A DNA stretch of 8,000 nt from an uncultured Veillonella sp. (GCA_900765235.1 CAAFRK010000175.1:1-8000); one strand, 5' to 3'. Shown: positions 1 to 4,937, numbered from the stretch's first letter. Notes: generated by a model not told the origin, from the sequence alone. Made by a program: numbers and translations.

Positions 1-73
1 AGCACAAAAACCTACGAAAATTGAAGAAGATACCATGGGCGCGGAAGTTATGCAGGCCCTATGGGGTAAATAA
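1..73 (+). CDS. C-terminal end of an upstream gene (partial)
   Basis: The frame read from base 2 is open to a TAA at 71-73 and ends in EVMQALWGK. Only 23 residues are visible: a Lys/Glu-rich stretch (KPTKIEED), then a short amphipathic tail. I do not recognise the family from this fragment. The coding assignment rests on the open frame reaching the window edge and on the perfect 20-bp hairpin 48 bases downstream of the stop, which would be its terminator. A chance open frame of this length is possible. Confidence 0.55.
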   Translation, partial: AQKPTKIEEDTMGAEVMQALWGK

Positions 74-85
74 TCCTTCGGTGTA

Positions 86-224
86 GGGATGCCCATTCTA
101 GACAGTGTGTTTAGATAGTAGACCCAACACTGCTATGAAAGCCTCCAAAGCGAGCTAAGTCGTTTTCATAGCAGTGTTGGGTCTTTTCTTTTCTAAATTA
201 CCTTAGCATTAGCCTGGGCATCCC
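86..224. repeat. Outer inverted repeat around the first hairpin
   Basis: GGGATGCCCA at 86-95 is the exact reverse complement of TGGGCATCCC at 215-224. The pair brackets the 121-183 hairpin, so the whole 139-base segment can fold as a nested structure or be read as an element with short inverted ends. Ten bases at this spacing could still be chance. Confidence 0.4.
121..190 (+). terminator. Long hairpin terminator after the upstream gene, loop motif copy 1
   Basis: Bases 121-140 (GACCCAACACTGCTATGAAA) pair perfectly with 164-183, giving a 20-bp stem, followed by TCTTTTCTTTTC. The 23-nt loop carries GCGAGCTAAGTCG (150-162), a variant of the motif found in three further hairpins of this window. 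The stem could terminate transcription of the upstream gene; its length and perfection exceed what termination needs. Confidence 0.8.
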
Positions 225-246
225 CTAACCATTTATATTCTTTTAT

Positions 247-325
247 CCCATAGAGCTCTGCACACTGTCCTTAGAAAAAGTGACCTAAGTCGTTTTCAGA
301 ACAGTTCGGGGCTTTCTATGTTTTT
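247..325 (+). terminator. Imperfect hairpin with loop motif copy 2
   Basis: GAAAA (274-278) pairs with TTTTC (293-297) and the loop between them is exactly AGTGACCTAAGTCG (279-292). Outside this, CTGT pairs with ACAG across an internal loop, and CATAGAG (249-255) can pair with CTTTCTATG (312-320) allowing G-T. A T-run (321-325) follows. It looks like a decayed relative of the first hairpin. No gene ends just upstream, so if it terminates anything it is read-through or an unseen small RNA. Confidence 0.5.
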
Positions 326-377
326 GTTAACCTTACAGCGCGAATATCAGCTATTAAAAACGTTAGATTATTTAAAG

Positions 378-405
378 CCCATAGGACTCAGCACATTGTC
401 CTTAT
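378..405 (+). repeat. Orphan half copy of the 247-274 hairpin arm
   Basis: The 28 bases starting CCCATAGGACTCAGCACATT match 247-274 (CCCATAGAGCTCTGCACACT) at about 23 of 28 positions in direct orientation. Here no complementary right arm and no AGTGACCTAAGTCG motif follow, so it looks like the remnant of a second, broken hairpin element. The rest of 74-443 holds no open frame or RNA gene that I can support. Confidence 0.5.
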
Positions 406-421
406 ATAGATTTATATTAAT

Positions 422-508
422 TATGCAGTTTATAGAGTTTTTATTAGTAATATGCAGTTCTAGTGTTATAATGAAGGCGTAGGGAATTTATGGTATGCAG
501 ATTGCATA
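422..508. promoter_or_regulatory. TATGCAG repeats and a 6-3-6 dyad around the promoter
   Basis: TATGCAG occurs at 422-428, 451-457 and 494-500, upstream of, inside and just downstream of the core promoter. The third copy is part of a perfect dyad, TATGCA-GAT-TGCATA (494-508), lying about 15 bases after the expected transcript start. This arrangement fits an operator with flanking half-sites. The binding protein is unknown. Confidence 0.4.
444..472 (+). promoter_or_regulatory. Extended -10 promoter of the first small exported protein
   Basis: A perfect TATAAT (467-472) is preceded by TGT (464-466), an extended -10 element. The best -35 candidate at 17-bp spacing is TTAGTA (444-449), which is weak, as is tolerated with an extended -10. 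Transcription would begin near 479, giving a leader of about 64 nt. Confidence 0.7.
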
Positions 509-542
509 GTTATTTGAATTTTATAGTCAGGAGAGAATAGTT

Positions 543-908
543 ATGAAAAAATGGTTTGCCTGTTTAGCGGTAGCCGGGTTATTATTCAGTGCTGGTGTGG
601 GCGTGTCTCATGCTGAAAGTTGGTATGCTCTTGATACGGATCAATATGGTCGTACTGGCTATATCGACAATGACTCCGTTGATAAAAACGATGCTCGTGC
701 TACATTGCGCTTGAAGATTGTAGATCCAAATGGAGATCACTCTATTTACACAATGACATTCAACCGTGCTGATAAAACAGTACAGCTCATTGATGTTGCT
801 ACATATAACCCTCAAGGCTATATGATTGGCTCTGAAACATTGACAAATACAAAAGTACAAATACAAGAAGGAAGTAATCTAGATCACGTGTATCACTTGA
901 TTTGGTAA
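543..908 (+). CDS. Small exported protein, YIDNDSV/YNPQGY type (copy 1)
   Basis: This is a 121-aa protein of unknown function. Residues 1-24 form a type I signal peptide: MKK, a hydrophobic core, then SHA before the predicted cut at Glu25, so the mature 97-aa domain is periplasmic or surface-exposed. There is no usable lipobox. The mature part starts with WY, carries YIDNDSV near 40-46 and YNPQGY near 87-92, and ends VYHLIW. The short WY...YIDxxSV pattern loosely recalls the surface-adhesin protein E family; that is a guess. The start is supported by AGGAGA (529-534), eight bases before ATG. It aligns without gaps to the protein at 2341-2715 with about 40 of 97 mature residues identical by my count. 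It has its own promoter (444-472) and terminator (927-996), so it is probably monocistronic. The antisense open frame over it is a coding shadow. Confidence 0.85.
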   Translation: MKKWFACLAVAGLLFSAGVGVSHAESWYALDTDQYGRTGYIDNDSVDKNDARATLRLKIVDPNGDHSIYTMTFNRADKTVQLIDVATYNPQGYMIGSETLTNTKVQIQEGSNLDHVYHLIW

Positions 909-926
909 ATTTCCTCTTCGGTTATG

Positions 927-1000
927 AACGGGTGGATATATCTCTTCGGTCTCCATAGTGACCTAAGTCGCCCTTAGAGATATATCCACCCGTTTTCTCA
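927..1000 (+). terminator. 19-bp hairpin terminator with loop motif copy 3
   Basis: Bases 927-945 (AACGGGTGGATATATCTCT) pair perfectly with 976-994, giving a 19-bp stem, then TTTTCTCATTT. The 30-nt loop contains TAGTGACCTAAGTCG (956-970). It starts 18 bases after the stop codon at 906-908 and is the likely terminator of the small exported protein gene, although its T-tract is short. Confidence 0.8.
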
Positions 1001-1031
1001 TTTCCTAATGAGGAAATCTTTCCAACCTGCG

Positions 1032-1077
1032 TTTGGGAGTAGTGACCTAAGTCGGTCTCAAAGGGATAGAATCCCTT
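1032..1077 (+). repeat. Tandem short hairpins, loop motif copy 4
   Basis: TTTGGGA (1032-1038) pairs with TCTCAAA (1056-1062) including one G-T pair, and its 17-nt loop contains TAGTGACCTAAGTCG (1040-1054). An overlapping second hairpin, AAGGGAT (1061-1067) with ATCCCTT (1071-1077), has a 3-nt loop. No T-tract follows, so termination is doubtful. The loop motif is the same as in the hairpin 80 bases upstream, while the stem is unrelated. Confidence 0.55.
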
Positions 1078-1104
1078 CTGCATGTATAATTAAATGTATC
1101 CAAA

Positions 1105-1133
1105 TTATTTATTCCCTTATTTTATGGTATAAT
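1105..1133 (+). promoter_or_regulatory. Promoter of the Fic gene
   Basis: TATAAT (1128-1133) is preceded by TGG (1125-1127), an extended -10. At 17-bp spacing the -35 position reads TTATTT (1105-1110), which is weak. Transcription would begin near 1140, giving a leader of about 46 nt that contains the strong AAAGGAGG site. Confidence 0.75.
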
Positions 1134-1145
1134 TTAAGGGAATAA
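1109..1145. promoter_or_regulatory. 11-bp operator-like dyad over the Fic core promoter
   Basis: TTATTCCCTTA (1109-1119) is the exact reverse complement of TAAGGGAATAA (1135-1145). The 15-base centre holds the -10 box. A third half-site, TAAGGGATTA (1154-1163), follows in direct orientation. The position over the -10 and the transcript start suits a repressor operator. The encoded Fic protein ends in a winged helix and is a candidate regulator. Confidence 0.6.
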
Positions 1146-1170
1146 TTTTATTTATAAGGGATTAGAGTAG

Positions 1171-1178
1171 AAAGGAGG
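1171..1178 (+). promoter_or_regulatory. Ribosome binding site setting the Fic start at 1186
   Basis: AAAGGAGG lies seven bases before ATG at 1186, the normal distance. A GTG in the same frame at 1180 would sit one base after the site and is too close, so the ATG is preferred. Confidence 0.8.
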
Positions 1179-1185
1179 TGTGTGT

Positions 1186-2229
1186 ATGCGTCGTTTTGAG
1201 TATGGTCGGATTCAATCTTTATCGTGGGATATGGATATTTTAAGTCTTATCGCAGGGATTTATCGGCTGAATGGCAAGGAGGAGGTTTTGCTTTCACAGA
1301 GTCCTGCCATATTAGATTCTCTTGTAGAGTTGGCAAAGGTACAGAGTACAGAGGCTTCGAATGAGATTGAAGGGATTGTGACGACGAGTACGCGCCTTCG
1401 GCAGTTGGTAGCTGATAAGACTACGCCTCGAAATCGGGATGAGCAGGAAATCATGGGATATCGTGATGCTTTAAATGTTATCCATGAAAGTTATGATTCC
1501 ATATCCTTGTCTCGCAATCATATTTTGCAGTTACACAAGATTTTGTATAATTACCAATTTAATACTCGTGGAGGGCAGTTAAAGAGTGTACAGAATTATA
1601 TTAGTGCTACCTATCCCGATGGACGTACAGAGGTGTTGTTCACTCCCCTAGCGCCTTATGAAACGGCGGAGGCTCTCGACCAGATTTGTGCTGAATATAA
1701 TCGTGTTGTAGGTAATGGAGAGGTGGAGCCACTTCTAGCTATTCCTATTTTTATACATGATTTCTTATGTATTCACCCATTTAATGATGGGAATGGACGC
1801 ATGAGCCGTTTGTTAACGACATTATTGTTGTACCGTAGCGGCTTTATGGTAGGTAAATATGTATCGTTAGAGGCTAAGATTGCAAGACATAAGGATATGT
1901 ATTATGCTGCTTTACGCGAGTCTAGTGATACTTGGTATGATGAAAGTTCCTGCCCTATACCGTTTATTTGCTATTGGTTACAAATGCTGTTAGCCGCGTA
2001 TCATGACTTTGAGGACCGTAGTTCTATACTGGCAAATAGTGGTTCAGCAATGGATCAGGTGAAAGCAGCTATCGATAGTCATCTAGGGGCTTTTACAAAG
2101 CAAGATATTAGAGAATGGTGTCCAAATCTCAGTGATAGTTCCATTGAAGGCACTATACGTACCCTTGTGAAGGATGGTCATATTCAACGTAAAGGTGGGG
2201 GACGGTCTACTTATTATGTGAAGTCTTAA
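1186..2229 (+). CDS. Fic-family protein adenylyltransferase, class II, with C-terminal winged helix
   Basis: A 347-aa cytoplasmic enzyme expected to transfer AMP from ATP to a hydroxyl side chain of a target protein. The Fic signature HPFNDGNGR is intact at residues 197-205; His197 is the catalytic base and the GNGR loop binds phosphates. The inhibitory-helix motif [S/T]xxxE[G/N] occurs N-terminally as SNEIEG (58-63), with Glu62 the autoinhibitory residue, which makes this class II. The flap region is around 134-156. Residues 289-347 look like a winged helix (TKQDIREW, then SSIEGTIRTLVKDG and a basic wing KGGGR), common in this subgroup. The gene has its own promoter with a palindrome over the -10 box and lies between two paralogous exported-protein genes. 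No separate Fic antitoxin is adjacent, as expected when inhibition is intramolecular. I see no clear terminator between its stop and the next gene. The target protein cannot be told from sequence. Confidence 0.92.
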   Translation: MRRFEYGRIQSLSWDMDILSLIAGIYRLNGKEEVLLSQSPAILDSLVELAKVQSTEASNEIEGIVTTSTRLRQLVADKTTPRNRDEQEIMGYRDALNVIHESYDSISLSRNHILQLHKILYNYQFNTRGGQLKSVQNYISATYPDGRTEVLFTPLAPYETAEALDQICAEYNRVVGNGEVEPLLAIPIFIHDFLCIHPFNDGNGRMSRLLTTLLLYRSGFMVGKYVSLEAKIARHKDMYYAALRESSDTWYDESSCPIPFICYWLQMLLAAYHDFEDRSSILANSGSAMDQVKAAIDSHLGAFTKQDIREWCPNLSDSSIEGTIRTLVKDGHIQRKGGGRSTYYVKS

Positions 2230-2235
2230 TGTTTG

Positions 2236-2247
2236 GAATAGATATTC
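2236..2247. promoter_or_regulatory. Small dyad after the Fic gene
   Basis: GAATA-GA-TATTC is a perfect 5-2-5 palindrome seven bases after the Fic stop codon, in the 111-base gap before the next gene. It is too tight for an RNA hairpin and has no T-tract. If it functions it would be at the DNA level. Confidence 0.25.
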
Positions 2248-2327
2248 TAATAATTGAGCACGTTTGTCTTTCATAAAATATTTATTTTCATCGAATATAC
2301 TAGATTTCATATTCTTGTATTTAATTC

Positions 2328-2334
2328 GAGAGGT
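2328..2334 (+). promoter_or_regulatory. Ribosome binding site setting the start at 2341
   Basis: GAGAGGT lies six bases before the ATG at 2341. An open frame extends upstream to a TTG at 2254 but has no such site and would place 29 residues before the MKK signal peptide, so 2341 is the start. Confidence 0.8.
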
Positions 2335-2340
2335 AAAAAT

Positions 2341-2715
2341 ATGAAAAAAACATTGGCAGCTGTTTTGGCAGCAGGCGCTTTATTCATTGGTGGTATTGGT
2401 AGTGTTGATGCAGCAAATTGGTATACAGTTGGTACAGATAGCAATGGTATCACTTGGTCTATCGACAACGATTCTGTTAAAAAAGATGACAAAAAAGCTA
2501 CTTTGGACATCAAAGCTATGGACTACGAAGGTTACCACTATATCGTAACTGAAGAGTTCAACCACAAAAAACGCGAAGTAAAAGACGTTAAGGTTACTCT
2601 TTACAACCCTCAAGGTTATGTTGTGAAAGAGGAACAACCTAATAAGTCTACTCGTAAGGTTGAACAAGGCACTCCTGCATACGCTGTGTACACACTTATC
2701 TGGGGTGACAAATAA
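2341..2715 (+). CDS. Small exported protein, YIDNDSV/YNPQGY type (copy 2)
   Basis: A 124-aa paralogue of the protein at 543-908. The signal peptide covers residues 1-24 (MKK, an Ala/Gly/Ile-rich core, then VDA before Ala25). The mature domain begins NWY, has SIDNDSV near 40-46 and YNPQGY near 87-92, and ends VYTLIW plus a GDK tail absent from copy 1. Without gaps, about 40 of 97 mature residues match copy 1. The middle is richer in Lys (KKDDKKAT, NHKKREVKDVK), so its charge differs from copy 1 and the two may not be interchangeable. Location is periplasmic or surface; function unknown. The nearest -10-like box is TATACT (2296-2301) without a convincing -35, so it may be partly read from the Fic promoter. 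A strong terminator follows. The opposite-strand frame over 2380-2772 is a shadow. Confidence 0.85.
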   Translation: MKKTLAAVLAAGALFIGGIGSVDAANWYTVGTDSNGITWSIDNDSVKKDDKKATLDIKAMDYEGYHYIVTEEFNHKKREVKDVKVTLYNPQGYVVKEEQPNKSTRKVEQGTPAYAVYTLIWGDK

Positions 2716-2742
2716 TCTGATCCTTCGAGGGTTATGATTCTT

Positions 2743-2796
2743 TGTGAAAGCTTCACACACGCACGTTCTCATTAGAGAACGTGCGTTTTTTCTTTT
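2743..2796 (+). terminator. Strong intrinsic terminator after copy 2
   Basis: ACGCACGTTCTC (2759-2770) pairs perfectly with GAGAACGTGCGT (2775-2786) around a 4-nt ATTA loop, followed by TTTTTCTTTT. Just before it a smaller hairpin, TGTGAA-AGC-TTCACA (2743-2757), is also possible. This is the clearest terminator of the window. Confidence 0.92.
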
Positions 2797-2862
2797 ATTT
2801 AAATTGACATGCGTTTTTCTTTTATTTAGATTGACGTGTATTTTTCTGTTGTTTTAATTCCC
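2782..2862 (+). repeat. Degenerate tandem repeat of 27-28 bases after the terminator
   Basis: The units at 2782-2809 and 2810-2836 share TGCGTTTTTCTTTTATTT followed by AGATTGAC or AAATTGAC. A third, more diverged unit starts at 2837 (TGTATTTTTCTGTT). The first unit contains the terminator T-tract. Slippage duplication of the terminator tail is the simplest explanation. Confidence 0.6.
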
Positions 2863-2891
2863 GAAAAATTGGTGAATTATTTACCCATTCG

Positions 2892-2900
2892 TGGTACAAT
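2892..2900 (+). promoter_or_regulatory. Distal candidate promoter for the hydrogenase
   Basis: TGG-TACAAT (2892-2900) is an extended -10 element with one mismatch to TATAAT. The -35 side (TTGGTG at 2869-2874) is spaced too far to count. If used, the leader would be about 280 nt, long enough to carry regulatory structure. Confidence 0.45.
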
Positions 2901-2945
2901 GGGAATATTATTACGCATTTATGTAATTTCTATCTTATTGAAATA

Positions 2946-2989
2946 TACTCACCCGCAATGTCATGTAGAATGTTACTCATAATGTCATG
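2946..2989 (+). repeat. Direct repeat TACTCA...AATGTCATG in the hydrogenase leader
   Basis: TACTCA (2946-2951) with AATGTCATG (2957-2965) recurs as TACTCA (2974-2979) with AATGTCATG (2981-2989). The halves keep their order, but their spacing differs by four bases. Such repeats can be activator sites for the downstream promoter at 3020-3048. No known consensus is recognised. Confidence 0.4.
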
Positions 2990-3019
2990 GGCAATATTAT
3001 GTTATCTAGAGAGGGATGA

Positions 3020-3048
3020 TTGACCATAATTTTGCACAAAAGTGTAAC
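3020..3048 (+). promoter_or_regulatory. Proximal hydrogenase promoter with an overlapping dyad
   Basis: TTGACC (3020-3025) and TGTAAC (3043-3048) are separated by 17 bp, matching the -35 and -10 consensus at five and four of six positions. TTGCAC-AAAA-GTGTAA (3032-3047) is a dyad with one mismatch lying across the spacer and -10, a repressor-like position. It superficially resembles Rex or CRP/FNR type sites but matches neither consensus well. Confidence 0.5.
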
Positions 3049-3112
3049 ATTTCTACATAGTATAAACTTTCACCATAGCGTATACTAAAGGTAAGATGTG
3101 GAAGTACGCCTT

Positions 3113-3125
3113 GAGCACAGTGCTC
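3113..3125. promoter_or_regulatory. Perfect 13-base palindrome in the hydrogenase leader
   Basis: GAGCAC-A-GTGCTC is a perfect 6-1-6 inverted repeat 61 bases before the start codon. As RNA it could form a 4-bp stem with a 5-nt loop; as DNA it looks like a compact operator half-turn apart. Confidence 0.4.
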
Positions 3126-3173
3126 TGTAGTTTGGCCGATGTTTCCCAAAAGGTTTGATAGTTTTAGTTTGTT

Positions 3174-3186
3174 AGAGGAGGTCCTC
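3174..3186 (+). promoter_or_regulatory. Ribosome binding site setting the hydrogenase start at 3187
   Basis: AGAGGAGGT (3174-3182) precedes ATG at 3187 with normal spacing. The frame stays open to an ATG at 3139, but that one has no such site and would add 16 non-conserved residues. GAGG (3175-3178) can pair with CCTC (3183-3186), a small self-complementarity that may dampen initiation. Confidence 0.8.
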
Positions 3187-4617
3187 ATGTCTCAATACGA
3201 ATTTATCGATAAACGCGTGCCGATTGCGCTCGACAATCCATCCATTTATCACGACATTTCCAAGTGTAAAAACTGTACGTTATGCCGTCGTGCTTGTGCG
3301 GACGTAATGAGCGTACTCGACTACTACGATCTCGATGCAAACGGTGACGTGCCTGTATGTATCCACTGTGGTCAATGTGCGGCTGCATGTCCATTCGACT
3401 CCATGCATGCTAAATCCGAGCTTGAAAAGGTGAAAGCAGCTCTTGCAGATCCTGAAAAAATCGTAGTTATCCAAACAGCTCCAGCTGTTCGCGTAGCTAT
3501 CGGTGAAGGCTTCGGCTATGAACCAGGCACATTCCTTGAAGGTAAAATGGTTGGTGCTTTGCGCGCATTAGGTGCAGACTACGTAGTAGACACTAACTTC
3601 GGTGCAGACTTAACAATCATGGAAGAAGCATCTGAGCTTGTAGAACGCCTTAAAACTGGCGGTCAAATTCCTCAGTTCACAAGCTGCTGCCCAGCGTGGG
3701 TACGCTTTGCGGAAATCTACTTCCCTGAATTGATTCCTAACTTGTCTTCCACACGTTCTTGTATCGCTATGGAAGCAGCTATGATTAAAACATATTTTGC
3801 TGAGAAAAAAGGCATTAATCCTAGCAATATCGTATCCGTATCTGTAAACCCTTGTACGGCGAAAAAAGCAGAAACAAAACGAGAAGAAGAAAATGCAGCG
3901 GCTCGTTTCTATGATGACGAATCCCTTGGCATGGATACAGATATTTCCATTACCACACGTGAGTTCATCCGTTGGATCCAAGAGGAAAACCTCGACTTCA
4001 ATGCTATTGAAGAATCCCAATTCGATGACTTAATCGGTATGGAAACTGGTGCATCCATCATCTTCGGTAACACTGGTGGTGTTATGGAAGCAGCTATGCG
4101 TACAGCGTATAAGCTCATCACAGATAAAGAGCCACCTCCATATGCTTTGACACACCTCGAAGACGTTCGTGGTATGGAAGGCGTTAAAGAGGCTACTGTT
4201 CAATTAGGTGATGACGTTACATTGTCCGTTGCGGTAGTGCATGGCGGTAAAAACACACGTGACTTCCTTAACGCGTTGAAAGACAGCGGCAAACACTATG
4301 ACTTCATCGAAGTTATGGCGTGCCCAGGTGGTTGTATTGGTGGCGGCGGTCAACCGCGCACTAAATTGCCGCAAGCTGTGAAAACTAAGGAAGCTCGTAT
4401 CGGTGGTCTTTACGAAGCTGATGCGAACTACAAATGGGTTGCTTCCTATGAAAACCCAGAAATCCAAGCATTGTACAAAGACTTCTTGGGTGAACCATTG
4501 GGCCACAAGGCACACGAATTATTGCACACACATTACACAAACCGCAGCGCAGTTCTTGGTGATCGCAAAGACGTAACACCTGAAACATGCCCAACATCCC
4601 CTAAATATAAGGGCTAA
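3187..4617 (+). CDS. hydA: Monomeric [FeFe] hydrogenase (ferredoxin-linked)
   Basis: A 476-aa enzyme that reversibly reduces protons to H2, most likely with reduced ferredoxin, in the cytoplasm. Two [4Fe-4S] motifs lie N-terminally: CKNCTLCRRAC (27-37) and CIHCGQCAAAC (58-68). The H-cluster motifs are L1 TSCCPAW (165-171), L2 NPCTAKKAE (221-229) and L3 EVMACPGGCIGGGGQP (375-390), so the ligands are Cys168, Cys223, Cys379 and Cys383. Compared with the Clostridium pasteurianus CpI sequence as I recall it, the proton-path residues are kept: Cys167 and Ser187 plus the two Glu in MEEASELV (147 and 150). L2 has Asn where CpI has Met. It lacks the extra N-terminal [2Fe-2S] and His-ligated cluster region of CpI and is close to group A/B short monomeric forms; subgroup not settled. 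It ends with about 25 extra residues. The maturases HydE, HydF and HydG are not in the window. It appears monocistronic, with a long leader and a terminator. Confidence 0.95.
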   Translation: MSQYEFIDKRVPIALDNPSIYHDISKCKNCTLCRRACADVMSVLDYYDLDANGDVPVCIHCGQCAAACPFDSMHAKSELEKVKAALADPEKIVVIQTAPAVRVAIGEGFGYEPGTFLEGKMVGALRALGADYVVDTNFGADLTIMEEASELVERLKTGGQIPQFTSCCPAWVRFAEIYFPELIPNLSSTRSCIAMEAAMIKTYFAEKKGINPSNIVSVSVNPCTAKKAETKREEENAAARFYDDESLGMDTDISITTREFIRWIQEENLDFNAIEESQFDDLIGMETGASIIFGNTGGVMEAAMRTAYKLITDKEPPPYALTHLEDVRGMEGVKEATVQLGDDVTLSVAVVHGGKNTRDFLNALKDSGKHYDFIEVMACPGGCIGGGGQPRTKLPQAVKTKEARIGGLYEADANYKWVASYENPEIQALYKDFLGEPLGHKAHELLHTHYTNRSAVLGDRKDVTPETCPTSPKYKG

Positions 4618-4645
4618 TCGTATTACCATGTAGCTAAATAAAAAT

Positions 4646-4729
4646 AAATCCTACGGGTCATGAGTGACTTGATACTTGTGTAGATATTGACTACTGAGTG
4701 TCACCTTACATGCGATTCGTAGGATTTTT
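4646..4729 (+). terminator. Terminator after the hydrogenase, with a large structured loop
   Basis: AAATCCTACG (4646-4655) pairs perfectly with CGTAGGATTT (4718-4727), followed by TT. The loop is 62 nt, unusually large, but holds a nested pairing GTGAC (4664-4668) with GTCAC (4700-4704). The position 28 bases after the stop codon supports a terminator role. The remaining 4730-4930 is AT-rich with no gene I can support. Confidence 0.7.
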
Positions 4730-4931
4730 ATGTTTACCCTCTTATAGTTTTGTATATGTTATATGTATGGATCTCATAAGGCACTAGATTGTGACTGTAT
4801 GTACTATCATAATGATTTCATATCAATGGATTGTTTTGTATAGTAATTGTTACTGTTACTTTATAACTTTATTATGATAAATTGATATAGAAAACTAGCT
4901 TTCACATGAGGAAAAGATGAATTATATAGTG

Positions 4932-4937
4932 TATAAT
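4932..4937 (+). promoter_or_regulatory. -10 box of the GH3-like lipoprotein gene
   Basis: A perfect TATAAT lies about 50 bases before the start codon in AT-rich DNA. No good -35 box is seen at 16-18 bp (AGGAAA at 4909-4914), and there is no TGn extension, so an activator may be needed or another -10 such as TATAGT (4839-4844) is used. Confidence 0.5.

Noticed and set aside
582..866. Opposite-strand open frame over the first small exported protein
   Set aside because: It has no ribosome site or promoter, overlaps a gene with a clear signal peptide and paralogue, and a similar shadow occurs over the paralogue at 2380-2772, as expected from shared codon patterns.
120..1080. CRISPR array based on the repeated 14-mer
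   Set aside because: Copies are irregularly spaced (84 to 678 bases), lie in hairpin loops, and no spacer-sized regular units or cas genes are present.
1180..1185. GTG start for the Fic protein
   Set aside because: It lies one base after the AAAGGAGG site; the ATG at 1186 has proper spacing.
2254..2340. N-terminal extension of the second exported protein from TTG
   Set aside because: It would put 29 non-matching residues in front of a classic signal peptide and has no ribosome site.
1186..2715. A Fic toxin-antitoxin pair with the downstream small protein as antitoxin
   Set aside because: The small protein has a signal peptide and is exported, and the Fic protein carries its own inhibitory motif SNEIEG, so no separate antitoxin is needed.
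3032..3047. A confirmed Rex or FNR operator upstream of the hydrogenase
   Set aside because: The half-sites TTGCAC/GTGTAA do not fit TTGTGA-type Rex sites or TTGAT-type FNR sites closely enough.
3139..3186. Longer hydrogenase start (16 extra residues)
   Set aside because: No ribosome site precedes 3139, whereas AGAGGAGGT sits at the right distance before 3187.
3203..4597. Several antisense open frames within the hydrogenase gene
   Set aside because: They are shadows of a strongly conserved coding sequence, with Cys/His-rich translations arising from the complementary codons and no start signals.
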